The position numbers and the translations under genes are program-made. A stretch of 64,000 nucleotides of DNA. It comes from Chlamydiota bacterium. Its GTDB lineage: Bacteria; Chlamydiota; Chlamydiia; Chlamydiales; Rhabdochlamydiaceae. Of the stretch, positions 44,869-54,885 are shown one piece after another. The notes under the pieces are model-generated. The model did not search any database. It saw only the letters and a program-made list of their open reading frames with translations, and was not told the origin of the DNA. Where the stretch lies: contig JAJFMD010000003.1 of the NCBI GenBank assembly GCA_021772335.1, positions 1 to 64,000 on the forward strand, read 5' to 3'. How positions within the stretch are numbered: position 1 is the first letter of the stretch; the number at the start of each line of letters is the position of its first letter.

Positions 44869-47800
44869 ATGCATTACCATGTTCGTCTAATTATATTATC
44901 TGCTTTTTCTATATTTATAGCATCTGATGCTATAGCGAACCCCTATTTCATAGGTTCTCGAGGAAAACCAAGCCCAAAAACCAGCGCAACATCCGAAAGC
45001 TCAACTAGTAAAACTAAAAAAAATCTTCCAAAAAAAGAAAAAAAACCTACTACGAAAAAGCGATCAAAAAAACAAGAGTGCTATCCACTCGAATATGGCA
45101 GTAGAGTTGAACTTGGCTATCGCGGACCTAAAGGATTTGGATATGATCATGGGTATGGAACACTATCTGCATTCTTAAGTCCTAATGGGAAACGAACATT
45201 TCAACCGTTTATCGACCTTAGAGGCCATGTCTTTGATAATGGGAAATGGGCAGCTAACGCCGGTCTTGGCGGACGGGTTTCTTTTGATAAGGTTGTTCTT
45301 GGTCTCAATGCTTACTACGATTATCGCGATAGTGATTGTCTAAACGGAATCAGTCAAGCAGGTGGAGGTTTTGAGCTCTTAAGCAGATGGGTAGAGTTGA
45401 GAGTAAATGGGTACGTCCCTTTTGGCTCAACAACTGCTTCTAAAAATGATTGCTTTCAGTGCTTTAAAGGTAATCGGATCATTATCAATCAAGAACTCTG
45501 TGCAGCTCTTCCTGACGTCGATGCTGAACTTGGTTTTTATCTCCCCGGCCCCCTAACATTTTTTGATACGTATATCGGTGTTGGCCCCTACTATCTTTTT
45601 GATAAAACAGTAGAACAAGAAAAACTCGGTGGAGAATGGGGCGGTAGAGCGCGAATATCCCTGCAGCTTTATGATGGAATTACGGCTGGCGGCGACGTCA
45701 CTTATGATCCAATCTTTAACACGCGCGGACAAGGATGGATTAAACTCAGCCTTCCGCTTGGCCCTGCAAACTTAAGAAAAGAGGGCAAACGCTTCAAGGA
45801 TCGTTATCCCGGACCGTGTGATGAAACAGCAAGACTCTATGCACGCATGACCCAACCGGTCTATCGCAACGAAATCATCCCCATTGAAAATAAAACGCGC
45901 TGCTGCGAGATTAATCGCCCTTGCTCTGAAGCAAGCTACAATATTCATTTTGTGAATAACTTAGCCAAAGGACCTGGCTTAGGAACTTTTGAATGCCCAT
46001 TTAATCGGTTAATTCTTGCAGAAGAGGCTTCTTGCCCTGGAGATATTATTTATGTTTTTCCTGGAGACAACACAACGAATGGTCACAATGAGGGAATCGT
46101 TGTACAAACTGAGCAATTTTTAGTGAGCTCAGCCTTTGATTTTGAACTAGACTGCATTAAAATCCCGGCACTAACACCCGGTATTATGCCTCTCATCTGT
46201 AATGAATCTCGCGTTCTAGATGGCGCTGACACCCAAATAAACGCTTTTAGGCCAATAAAAATTCTTGCACATCCAAACACTCATCTATCAGGTTTTATTG
46301 TCTTATCAGAAGATCTTGTTTCTTCCGATATGTCAACAGCTTCGGGACCAGGAACTGCTGACCTAGTCATATTTGGACCAGGTACAGTTCAAAATATGAA
46401 CTTTCCAACCATTACAGGCTGCGGCATTCTTGTTGATACTGACCTAAATGGAGGAACATTAACCATCCGAAGAAATACTTTTACAGGAGCTCCTCCTTTT
46501 GCATCATGTGATGCTGGAACGGGAATTGAATTTTTTAAGCCTCTTAAAAACGCAAGGGTTAATATCGGATCCAGCTTCGGCAAAAGAAATACATTTCAAA
46601 ATCTACAATCTGGAGTTGTTTTTAAAAAGTCTATCGATAACTCACGCATTGATTGCATTAGAAATAACATGACCAATATGACTGGAACGGGTTCCTGTGA
46701 TGTTTTTGGTTATGATTTCCGCAAAACATTAACGGAGAGCACATGTACTATTGACCGAAATATAATGAACACATTTAATGCGACAGGTGACATCTATGGC
46801 ATTAACTTTGCTGCCATTTCGGATAAAAAACCAACCGGATGTTGTCAAATTGAGGTAAAGAACAGTGACTTCCTGAATTTTACTTCTCAAAATGAAATCT
46901 TCGCCATTAATTTTAATGATAAAATTTCAAACACTTGTGTGCGTCTCAATGACAATGAATTTAAAAACTTTTCAACGACGGGTGGAGGCGATGACATCCA
47001 AGGCATCTTATTTAGAGACATTATAGGGAGCACTATCACCTCTAACAAGAATAAATTCAAAGATCTAACAGCAGGTCACGATGTTTTCACATACGAAATG
47101 AAAGGAGATATCACAGACTCTAAGCTTACATTTGATAAAAACACTTTTTGCAAACTCACTGCGGGACCAACAGAGAACGTCTCAGCCTTTGATATCAATG
47201 ATAAAATCATCAATTCAAAGTTAATATTTACTAACAGTACTTTTGATAACTTTAACGGAGATAATCGCGTAATTGCTATTGATTTCGAAGATGATGTATT
47301 AAATAAAAGTTCGATTTTAATAGAAGGCAACAGATTTAGTAATTTCACAGCACAAAACTATGATGTAAAAGGCATCAACTTTGATGACCCTATTGAAAAT
47401 TCTACTGTTTGCATTCTTGATAATACCTTTGATAATTTCAAAGTCGTTAATGAAGATCTCGTAAAGTCTCAATATATCAGTGGTATTTTCTTTACCCGAA
47501 TTAAAAACAATAGCTGCATTACTATTGGAAGGTCAAATAAAACTAAAAACACCTTTAACAATATAGGACTCGATACTATCGACACTCAAACCAGCGCCAT
47601 AGCTTTTGTGAGATATGTTATTGATTCAACAGTTTGTATCGAACATAATGAATTTACTAACTTAAAATCAGCCGGCCCCCTATTCGATCTCTCAATCACA
47701 GATGTGAATAGCGGTAGCCATTTCAATGTTCTTGATAATGAATTTGAAAAAAATTGCTCAATTGCTTCGACGAGCGCCACTGGTTGTCTGAACTTTAAGG

Positions 47801-47997
47801 GCAACACCAACACCGGTATTTATAATTTTGATGGCGGAACAAAGTTGCAAATCGAAGTGAATGACACTTTGCTTCCACCTTGCGATGCTGCAAACTTGCC
47901 AGCACTTAATCCGGGATCTCCTTTTAATTTTGGCACATGTAACGCTACATCCGTTGCAAATGGAACATGTGACAACTGCACGTGCTGCGATCCTTAA
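44869..47997 (+). CDS. Inverse-autotransporter-like barrel / beta-helix surface protein
   Basis: The 1042 residues start with a signal peptide (MHYHVRLIILSAFSIFIA, cleavage after SDAIA), then a Lys-rich linker (about 45-70, KTKKNLPKKEKKPTTKKRSKK). The barrel region follows (about 75-330: GYRGPKGFGYDHGYGTLSA, FQPFIDLRGHVFDNGKWAAN, LGLNAYYDYRD) and the linker PVYRNEIIPIENKT. The passenger begins with a pectate-lyase-like entry (GLGTFECPFNRLILAEEASC, GDIIYVFPGD), continues in beta-helix coils (CTIDRNIMNTFNATGDIYGI and alike), and ends in a Cys-rich tail (CDNCTCCDP). It is the most divergent of the four paralogues and the only one with the basic linker. Outer membrane location and adhesin role are inferred from the barrel and helix architecture. 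Confidence 0.83.
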   Translation: MHYHVRLIILSAFSIFIASDAIANPYFIGSRGKPSPKTSATSESSTSKTKKNLPKKEKKPTTKKRSKKQECYPLEYGSRVELGYRGPKGFGYDHGYGTLSAFLSPNGKRTFQPFIDLRGHVFDNGKWAANAGLGGRVSFDKVVLGLNAYYDYRDSDCLNGISQAGGGFELLSRWVELRVNGYVPFGSTTASKNDCFQCFKGNRIIINQELCAALPDVDAELGFYLPGPLTFFDTYIGVGPYYLFDKTVEQEKLGGEWGGRARISLQLYDGITAGGDVTYDPIFNTRGQGWIKLSLPLGPANLRKEGKRFKDRYPGPCDETARLYARMTQPVYRNEIIPIENKTRCCEINRPCSEASYNIHFVNNLAKGPGLGTFECPFNRLILAEEASCPGDIIYVFPGDNTTNGHNEGIVVQTEQFLVSSAFDFELDCIKIPALTPGIMPLICNESRVLDGADTQINAFRPIKILAHPNTHLSGFIVLSEDLVSSDMSTASGPGTADLVIFGPGTVQNMNFPTITGCGILVDTDLNGGTLTIRRNTFTGAPPFASCDAGTGIEFFKPLKNARVNIGSSFGKRNTFQNLQSGVVFKKSIDNSRIDCIRNNMTNMTGTGSCDVFGYDFRKTLTESTCTIDRNIMNTFNATGDIYGINFAAISDKKPTGCCQIEVKNSDFLNFTSQNEIFAINFNDKISNTCVRLNDNEFKNFSTTGGGDDIQGILFRDIIGSTITSNKNKFKDLTAGHDVFTYEMKGDITDSKLTFDKNTFCKLTAGPTENVSAFDINDKIINSKLIFTNSTFDNFNGDNRVIAIDFEDDVLNKSSILIEGNRFSNFTAQNYDVKGINFDDPIENSTVCILDNTFDNFKVVNEDLVKSQYISGIFFTRIKNNSCITIGRSNKTKNTFNNIGLDTIDTQTSAIAFVRYVIDSTVCIEHNEFTNLKSAGPLFDLSITDVNSGSHFNVLDNEFEKNCSIASTSATGCLNFKGNTNTGIYNFDGGTKLQIEVNDTLLPPCDAANLPALNPGSPFNFGTCNATSVANGTCDNCTCCDP

Positions 47998-48168
47998 GAG
48001 CTAAAAACTTCATTTCTTTCATTATCAACGACTAAGAATACTAAATAGCCCTAACCATGCTTCTAATCTAATTAGAATCAGACATTTTTAATACTAAATT
48101 GATCATACGGCTCATTGATTTTAATAATAAAATAAAATAAAAGTAAAAAAACAGCACTATTAATTGAA

Positions 48169-51100
48169 ATGCAATTTAGCTATTTTTACGCAGCAGTTAC
48201 TTTAGTTCCTCTTTCATTATCTTTTGCTTATGAAGGAAATGGAGATCCCGACCGTTCATATATTGAAGAAGTTGCTCAAGGAAATTCTTATATTAAGAGC
48301 CCTTTACGTCAAACTTATGGACATTCCCCTGATGTTTCGATTATTGAAGAGCTCGTTGAGGAAGAAGCTTTAATCTCAGCTAAAATCTCTGAACATAGTG
48401 ATGAGGTGAAAACTCAACCTTTTTGCAAACCTGGTCCTGGCCCGCGCGCTGCAATAGGCTATCGCGCACCAAAAGGATTTGGTTATGACGAGGGTTATAC
48501 ATCCTTTTCTACTTTCCTCTCTCCTAGCGGTGAACGCCCTTTTCAGCCCTTTATTGATCTACGCGGACATGTATTCAATGATGGCAGATGGGCGGCAAAC
48601 GCTGGTCTCGGCGGACGTTATGCGTGTGAGTACGGCATTTTAGGTCTCAATGCATACTACGATTACCGCGACAGTAAAGAGCTCGGATCGCAAAATCAAG
48701 TTGGTGGTGGACTAGAGCTTTTAGGCAAGTATGTCGATTTGCGCATCAATGGTTATGCTCCCATTGGCAAAACAACTAAAAAAGAGTGCCCTTGTTTTGA
48801 TCACTTTGCTTGTAATACCGCGATTGCCAGGCAAGTCGTCGCTGCGAGTTTAGCTGATATCGATGGAGAGATTGGAATGTATATTCCTGGCGTTTCAAAG
48901 TGGGTCGATCTCTATGCCGCTATAGGCCCCTATTACCTCTTTGAAAAACAGGTCGATGGTGCCACGCTTGGTGGCAAATGGGGCGGTAGAGGCAGAGTCT
49001 CTTTAAAAGTGTACGATGGCATTACAATCGGCGGCGATATCACTTATGATCCAATATTCAATACGCGCGCTCAGGGCTGGATCAGTTTGAGCTTCCCCTT
49101 CGGCCCTGCAAACTTAAGACAATATGGCCCTCGACTTAAAGAAAAATACCCAGCACCTTGCGATGAAACTGCACGTCAGTTTGCTCGAATGACACAGCCT
49201 GTGTACCGCAACGAGATCATCCCCATTCAAAATACTACACACTGCTTTGATATCTTAAAAAATTGCTGCTCTAAAATTCTCTTCGTTAATAACTGCTCGA
49301 CGAATGGAAACGGAACAGCTGAATGTCCATTCCCCACCCTTCTCTGCGCAGAACAAGCTTCTCAAAAATGTGATGTCATCTACGTTTGCCCAGGCGATGG
49401 GACATCTAGAGGAATGAATCAAGGCTTTGTCATGAAAGAAGGGCAAAGGCTGATCAGCTCAGCGACAAGTTTTGATCTATGTGATATTTGCATCCCCGCT
49501 TGCACACCAGGATGTATGCCTCTGCTTCAAAATTTTGAGAGAACAACTTCTCTAACGCTCTTTCCTGATAGTAGTTTTGTCGTCGATATGAACACATGCA
49601 CAGAGGTTGCTGGCTTTCGTATTGACTCATCTAACCCCGCCTCTGGAGATGGAGCTGCTTTCGGCGTCGTATTCGATAAGGGGAATCAATTTACCATAAG
49701 AAACAACATCTTTACGAATCAGCAAGGAGCAGCGATTGCTCGCACTGAACTCGAAGATTGTGTTAGAGCGAGTATTTGCGGAAACTGCATCAACGGCCCA
49801 ACGCCAATATTACTGCAGCAAGATCCAGACACTCTTTTACTATCCGTTGGAGTTCTCGCTCTAAATGAACTAACTAATCCAACTCTTTGTATCGAAAATA
49901 ACATATTCCAAAATTTTTCCGTTGTGACAAGTTTTAATTCAGGATTAGCTCCGACAAGCGTTGGAGTAATATTGAGTAATATCACCAATGGTGATATTTC
50001 TTTTTGCCAAAACACCTTTAAGAATTTTGAAACGATTCTCAATGGTTTTGGTGACATCCCCTTTTTCTTTTCAAGCGGTATCTCGATAGGATCTTTAAAA
50101 AATTCTCACTTGACCGTAGACTGCAATACCATGGATAATTTCCGTGCAATTGCTGAATCCTTAAGTGGCCTTTATATTTTTGAAGCGATTAATTCCTCTC
50201 TTTGCATATCTAACAATCTCTTTAATAATTTCAATACATCTCTCGAACCTGATACTGGATCTAGCCTTTCGGGAATTAGAATTGACGAAACCACAAATTC
50301 AACAGGTTGGATAAATAAAAATGTGATTCAAAATTTTTCAACAGATTTGATATCGATCGATGGAATTTTCTTTAATGAATTTATCACTAATAGCACTTTC
50401 TATTTCAATCAAAATTCCTTTACAAATCTATTAACATTTACTGGTGATAATGTTTTCGGAATTAGACATGGAGCTATCACCAACAGCTCTCTTGAATACA
50501 ATTGCAATATGTTCGACACCCTATTTGCCATTGCACAAGTATCTGGTATTAACTTTTTCTCCTTAGAAAATTCACCTGTCACTTTCAATTGCAACACTTT
50601 TAATATGATTGGAGCCTCCGAGTCGATGCCTTCTGTCGTTGGCACAAATGCATCAGGAATTCGCTATAGAGGAACTGTTGCAAACAGTCCTACTATCTAC
50701 AAATGCAATGCATTTAATATTATTCTAGCAGACGAACTGGCAATGCCAATTGCAGCAGGCATTGAATATGATGCCACTTTTAGTGATGCTTCGATTCTTT
50801 TCTGTGGCAATACCTTTAATAATATTCAAGGGATCACAACAGGAGATGGCATCTTATTAATTAGCGAAAATGCATCGGTAACAATGCGAAATAACAGCTT
50901 TAGTCAAATCAGCACTTTAGATGTTGAACTCATTACTAGCGGCACTCAAACGCTATGCATTGAAAACAATAGTTTCTCTATTCAGTTTGATATCGCCGCT
51001 TCATCAACCACACAATGCTTACGCCTTTTCAATAACACCAATCCTGGAATATACGATGTAACAGGTGGTATCAATATTGAATCAAATAACGCGGATCTCG

Positions 51101-51237
51101 CTGTAGGTCTCAGTGAGCTCAACAATAACCAAGGAACATTTAATGTTGGAGGCAACACCGCCGTGCCATTAGATACGTGCGAGTGCTCTCCCTCTAAGTG
51201 CAAAACAAATCTCATGAAACTGTTCTCAAAAAATTAG
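48169..51237 (+). CDS. Inverse-autotransporter-like barrel / beta-helix surface protein
   Basis: The 1022 residues have a signal peptide (MQFSYFYAAVTLVPLSLSFA), a short acidic linker, and the barrel (about 90-330: GYRAPKGFGYDEGYTSFST, LGLNAYYDYRDSKELGSQ, YVDLRINGYAPIG, TYDPIFNTRAQGWISLSF). The joint PVYRNEIIPIQNTT leads to the passenger entry (GNGTAECPFPTLLCAEQ, CDVIYVCPGDGTSRGM). Irregular helix coils follow, many with a Cys (SLCISNNLFNNFN, SFCQNTFKNFE). The end shows the shared cap (LRLFNNTNPGIYDVTGG, LSELNNNQGTFNV, DTCECSPSKCK). It is closest to the next gene downstream, indicating a recent duplication. Gaps of 171 and 89 bases flank it with no clear terminator. Confidence 0.85.
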   Translation: MQFSYFYAAVTLVPLSLSFAYEGNGDPDRSYIEEVAQGNSYIKSPLRQTYGHSPDVSIIEELVEEEALISAKISEHSDEVKTQPFCKPGPGPRAAIGYRAPKGFGYDEGYTSFSTFLSPSGERPFQPFIDLRGHVFNDGRWAANAGLGGRYACEYGILGLNAYYDYRDSKELGSQNQVGGGLELLGKYVDLRINGYAPIGKTTKKECPCFDHFACNTAIARQVVAASLADIDGEIGMYIPGVSKWVDLYAAIGPYYLFEKQVDGATLGGKWGGRGRVSLKVYDGITIGGDITYDPIFNTRAQGWISLSFPFGPANLRQYGPRLKEKYPAPCDETARQFARMTQPVYRNEIIPIQNTTHCFDILKNCCSKILFVNNCSTNGNGTAECPFPTLLCAEQASQKCDVIYVCPGDGTSRGMNQGFVMKEGQRLISSATSFDLCDICIPACTPGCMPLLQNFERTTSLTLFPDSSFVVDMNTCTEVAGFRIDSSNPASGDGAAFGVVFDKGNQFTIRNNIFTNQQGAAIARTELEDCVRASICGNCINGPTPILLQQDPDTLLLSVGVLALNELTNPTLCIENNIFQNFSVVTSFNSGLAPTSVGVILSNITNGDISFCQNTFKNFETILNGFGDIPFFFSSGISIGSLKNSHLTVDCNTMDNFRAIAESLSGLYIFEAINSSLCISNNLFNNFNTSLEPDTGSSLSGIRIDETTNSTGWINKNVIQNFSTDLISIDGIFFNEFITNSTFYFNQNSFTNLLTFTGDNVFGIRHGAITNSSLEYNCNMFDTLFAIAQVSGINFFSLENSPVTFNCNTFNMIGASESMPSVVGTNASGIRYRGTVANSPTIYKCNAFNIILADELAMPIAAGIEYDATFSDASILFCGNTFNNIQGITTGDGILLISENASVTMRNNSFSQISTLDVELITSGTQTLCIENNSFSIQFDIAASSTTQCLRLFNNTNPGIYDVTGGINIESNNADLAVGLSELNNNQGTFNVGGNTAVPLDTCECSPSKCKTNLMKLFSKN

Positions 51238-51326
51238 CTTTCATTTTTGCAAAATAATTTCTTGGAAATTTAATCTAGATCCTATAAACATAACCTATAT
51301 CTCAAAAACTAACTAATGCTATTATA

Positions 51327-54300
51327 ATGAATCATCCCTGTTTTTATGCCGCTATTACCCTAATTCCTCTCTCGCTAGTCTTCTCTCAAGAAACAGGAGA
51401 AATTTCTTCTGTTAAAACTCCTGAGGCTAGTAAGACAATGTCATCTCAAATTGCCTCGAGACCTTTTACAAATCCCAACCCACAAGAAAATAAATCGTGC
51501 TCTCCAGGGCCTGGGTCTCGCGCTTCATTAGGCTATCGCGCTCCAAAAGGTTTTGGTTACGATGAAGGATATACCTCTTTTTCCACCTTTCTTTCTCCAA
51601 GTGGCGAGCGTGTTTTCCAACCTTTTATCGATTTGCGCGGTCATGTATTTAATGATGGAAAATGGGCTGCAAATGCCGGTCTCGGCGGACGCTATGCGTG
51701 CGAACGTGTCGTTGTTGGACTCAATGCATATTACGATTATCGCGATAGCAAAGATCTCGGCTCGCAAAACCAAGTTGGCGGCGGCTTAGAGCTTTTAGGT
51801 AAATATCTCGATATTCGAATTAACGGTTATGCTCCTATTGGTAAAACAACAAAACTAGGATGCCCCTGCTTTGACCACTTCACCTGCTTTAGAGCGGTTG
51901 CCAGACAAGAAGCCTCTGCGAGCTTAGCTGATATCGATGGAGAGATTGGACTTCATGTTCCCGGCCCTTTTAAATATGTCGATCTTTATATTGCTGCGGG
52001 GCCCTATTACCTGTTTGAGAAGAAGGTCAATGATGCACGTCTTGGCGGCGAATGGGGAGGCAGAGGACGCCTCTCTTTAAAAGTGTACGATGGAATTACG
52101 ATCGGCGGTGATGTCACTTATGATCCAATCTTCAATACGCGAGCTCAAGGATGGATCACACTGAGCTTTCCTTTTGGCCCTGCAAACTTAAGACAATATG
52201 GCTCCCGTCTTAAAGAAAAATACCCAGCACCTTGCGATGATGTTGCAAGACAAGTTGCCCTGATGACACAGCCGGTGTATCGCAATGAGATCATTCCGAT
52301 TGAGAACAAAACTGATTTATTTGACCTATGTTGTGATTTGCCGTGCAGCCCCAAAATCTACTTCGTCAACAACTGCAATTGTCTGCCTGGCTCAGGAACA
52401 TTTGAGCAACCGTTTAACAATCTTAAATTTGCAGAAGGGACTGCTAGAGAATGTGACATTATCTATGTCTTCCCAGGTGATGGCACATCAAATGGAATGA
52501 ACTGCGGCTTTACAATGAAAGAAGGCCAAAGGCTGATCAGCTCAGCTGCGAGCTTTGATCTATGTGAGATTTGCATTTCACCCTGCACTCCAGGTTGTAT
52601 GCCTCTACTAAGCAACGTAGTTAGCACTCAAGAAGTTGATTTCTTTAATGCCAATGCAACTCTAACCACTGTTGCTTTGACGATGAACGACTGTACTGAA
52701 GTTGCAGGATTCCGTTTTGATGGAGCATTGAAATCCTCTGCTTCGGAAGCATCCATTGCGATTTTACTCAATGATGCTGACAATTTCATCGTGCGTGACA
52801 GCTGTTTTGAAAATCAAATCGCCACTACAATCCATCGCAGTAATCCATGGATTACTGGGTGCGGGATCATTGCAAACAACTCAATGCGCAACACAGCTGA
52901 ATTGCCTTCAACTAATGATGTCTCATTTATTACGTTCTTAGAAACCATTGATTGCGCATCTCTGAACATTTGTAACAATCACTTTAATACGTTAACTGCA
53001 GAAGATAACATAAGAGGAATTGCGTTTACTCAGCCTGTGACTTCAAGTGAAATCACATTTTTCCAAAATCGTTTTAACAATTTCACCTCCACGACTAATA
53101 ATTGCTTTGGTATTGATTTTCAGGAAGACAACAAAAACGTTACCCTCCGTTATCTCTACAATCAACTTGTAAATTTCAAAGCGGCCAATGTCATCACGGG
53201 TTTCCGTTCTGAAGATTTTATCTATAGCAATTTATGCCATCTCAACAACACCATTGAAAATTTTCAAGCTGAAAATGTTACGCGCGGAGTGAGCCTGCTC
53301 ATTCTTACCCAGTGTGAAATGGCCTTCAATAATAATACCATTAACAATCTCAGCGCAGAAGCAGGCAACGTCTTTGCTCTTCGATTAGATGATGTCAATC
53401 GTTCAACTCTTAGCTGCAATGGCAATACAATCTCTAACCTTTCATCACAATCAGAAGAAGTTCGAAATATTAGACTAGATAATTGCGATAGCTCAAATTT
53501 ATCCTTCAATTGCAACACAATCACAAATAGCAGCTCCGGAAGAAGTTCATTTGGAATCATAGTTGATAATACTTCGATGCTCTCACGCATCACAGTAAAT
53601 TGCAACACTATAGAAAACCTGCAAGCTGCTACAGAAGACGTCTATGGAATTCGCTTAAATAATATCACTGGCGAATCGGTCTGCATTAATCACAATCGCA
53701 TTCGCAATCTAGCAACAGCTGGAGATGACGCTTTTGGAATTCGCTTTAATAATTTAACAATGTGCCAAGCATCGATTGCATCTAATACTGTTGAAAACCT
53801 GCAAGCTGCTACAGAAGACGTCTATGGAATTCGTTTCAATAATGTCACAGGAGAATCCGTTTGTATTAATCAAAACAGCGTCCGCAATCTAGCAACAGCT
53901 GGAGATGACGCTTTTGGAATTCGCTTTAACAATTTAACAACGTGCCAAGCATCGATTGCATCTAATACCATCGAAAATGTCACCACGACTGGAGATGACG
54001 CTTTTGGTATTCGTTTGAACGATGTTACACAAACAAACCTCTGTGTAACAAATAATGATATAAATCAAATCACAGCTAGTAACGATCTATGGGGCATTCG
54101 CTTCCGTGACGTTGAATCATCTTCTGATGTCACTGTTTCAAATAATACCATCACAAACGCGACCGCTGCTGATGATCTCTTTGGAATTGATTTTAGAAAT
54201 ATCCTCAGCTCTGAGCTCATCGTTTGTAATAATGAGCTCTCTTCGCTAGCTGCTAACGGTGATGATCTCTTTGGAATTGAAACTTTAGCAATTAACACAA

Positions 54301-54731
54301 GCCAAGTGCAGATTAATCAAAACAGACTTGACAATCTCTCTGCCGTAGGCGACGTTAATGCTATCTGTCTATCTACAAATGCTCAAGAAATTGAAAACAG
54401 CTCCTTGTGCATCAAGAATAACCAGCTTCTAGGGATTAAAACCTTTGATGTCATTATTGCCGCTTTTGAACAAACCAATACGTTTTGTGTTGAAGGCAAT
54501 CAGTTCTCAATTGATTTTAACGTTCAGGTCGATGCGGGCACAACCTGCTTAAGACTCGTGGATAACCGCAACCCTGGCGCCTACAACATCTCGGGTGGCG
54601 GCACGTTTCAAATTGAGTCAAATAATGCCAACCTCGCCATTGGTCTTAGTGAGCTCAATAATAACGAGGGCACATTCAATGTCGTTGGGACCAGAGTCGA
54701 TCCTGGCACCTGCGATTGCGACTGTGATTAA
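51327..54731 (+). CDS. Inverse-autotransporter-like barrel / beta-helix surface protein with tandem coils
   Basis: The 1134 residues begin with MNHPCFYAAITLIPLSLVFS, a signal peptide that matches the neighbour's pattern, then a linker and the barrel (about 60-310: LGYRAPKGFGYDEGYTSFST, VGLNAYYDYRDSKDLGSQ). The passenger entry is SGTFEQPFNNLKFAEG and CDIIYVFPGDGTSNGM. Its C-terminal half is the most regular of the family, with 30-residue coils such as FGIRFNNLTMCQASIASNT and YGIRFNNVTGESVCINQNS, including a 180-nt duplication. The end has LRLVDNRNPGAYNISGGG, LSELNNNEGTFNVVG and GTCDCDCD. A perfect inverted repeat follows the stop. Probably an outer-membrane protein with a long exposed helix. 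Confidence 0.86.
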   Translation: MNHPCFYAAITLIPLSLVFSQETGEISSVKTPEASKTMSSQIASRPFTNPNPQENKSCSPGPGSRASLGYRAPKGFGYDEGYTSFSTFLSPSGERVFQPFIDLRGHVFNDGKWAANAGLGGRYACERVVVGLNAYYDYRDSKDLGSQNQVGGGLELLGKYLDIRINGYAPIGKTTKLGCPCFDHFTCFRAVARQEASASLADIDGEIGLHVPGPFKYVDLYIAAGPYYLFEKKVNDARLGGEWGGRGRLSLKVYDGITIGGDVTYDPIFNTRAQGWITLSFPFGPANLRQYGSRLKEKYPAPCDDVARQVALMTQPVYRNEIIPIENKTDLFDLCCDLPCSPKIYFVNNCNCLPGSGTFEQPFNNLKFAEGTARECDIIYVFPGDGTSNGMNCGFTMKEGQRLISSAASFDLCEICISPCTPGCMPLLSNVVSTQEVDFFNANATLTTVALTMNDCTEVAGFRFDGALKSSASEASIAILLNDADNFIVRDSCFENQIATTIHRSNPWITGCGIIANNSMRNTAELPSTNDVSFITFLETIDCASLNICNNHFNTLTAEDNIRGIAFTQPVTSSEITFFQNRFNNFTSTTNNCFGIDFQEDNKNVTLRYLYNQLVNFKAANVITGFRSEDFIYSNLCHLNNTIENFQAENVTRGVSLLILTQCEMAFNNNTINNLSAEAGNVFALRLDDVNRSTLSCNGNTISNLSSQSEEVRNIRLDNCDSSNLSFNCNTITNSSSGRSSFGIIVDNTSMLSRITVNCNTIENLQAATEDVYGIRLNNITGESVCINHNRIRNLATAGDDAFGIRFNNLTMCQASIASNTVENLQAATEDVYGIRFNNVTGESVCINQNSVRNLATAGDDAFGIRFNNLTTCQASIASNTIENVTTTGDDAFGIRLNDVTQTNLCVTNNDINQITASNDLWGIRFRDVESSSDVTVSNNTITNATAADDLFGIDFRNILSSELIVCNNELSSLAANGDDLFGIETLAINTSQVQINQNRLDNLSAVGDVNAICLSTNAQEIENSSLCIKNNQLLGIKTFDVIIAAFEQTNTFCVEGNQFSIDFNVQVDAGTTCLRLVDNRNPGAYNISGGGTFQIESNNANLAIGLSELNNNEGTFNVVGTRVDPGTCDCDCD
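53611..53970 (+). repeat. Tandem 180-nt duplication inside the beta-helix
   Basis: Units 53611-53790 and 53791-53970 match over most of their length with an exact offset of 180 nt (60 codons, two helix coils), for example CGCAATCTAGCAACAGCTGG at 53703/4 and 53883/4. A diverged third unit follows from 53971. Confidence 0.88.
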
Positions 54732-54737
54732 AATCTG

Positions 54738-54761
54738 GGACCTATTCTTAAGAATAGGTCC
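54738..54761 (+). terminator. Perfect 24-bp inverted repeat, possible terminator
   Basis: The palindrome has arms of 12 bases (GGACCTATTCTT and its complement) and starts 7 bases after the stop of the surface-protein gene. No T run follows on the plus strand, so it may act as a terminator of unusual type, an RNA-stabilising hairpin or a protein site. Confidence 0.45.
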
Positions 54762-54885
54762 AAATTCTGCTTAGAAGGCCCCTATTTTCGAGCTTGGTAT
54801 ATATTAAAACCTTTACTTAGACCAACTTGCGCGGAATCTCTTCCACCTGTAAACTAGGTGTCTTTAAAATAGTTTTATCATTCCC

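Noticed and set aside
48061-48077. Small AT-only hairpin between two surface-protein genes
   Set aside because: A 7-bp A/T-rich stem with only weak T stretch after it; not enough for a terminator.
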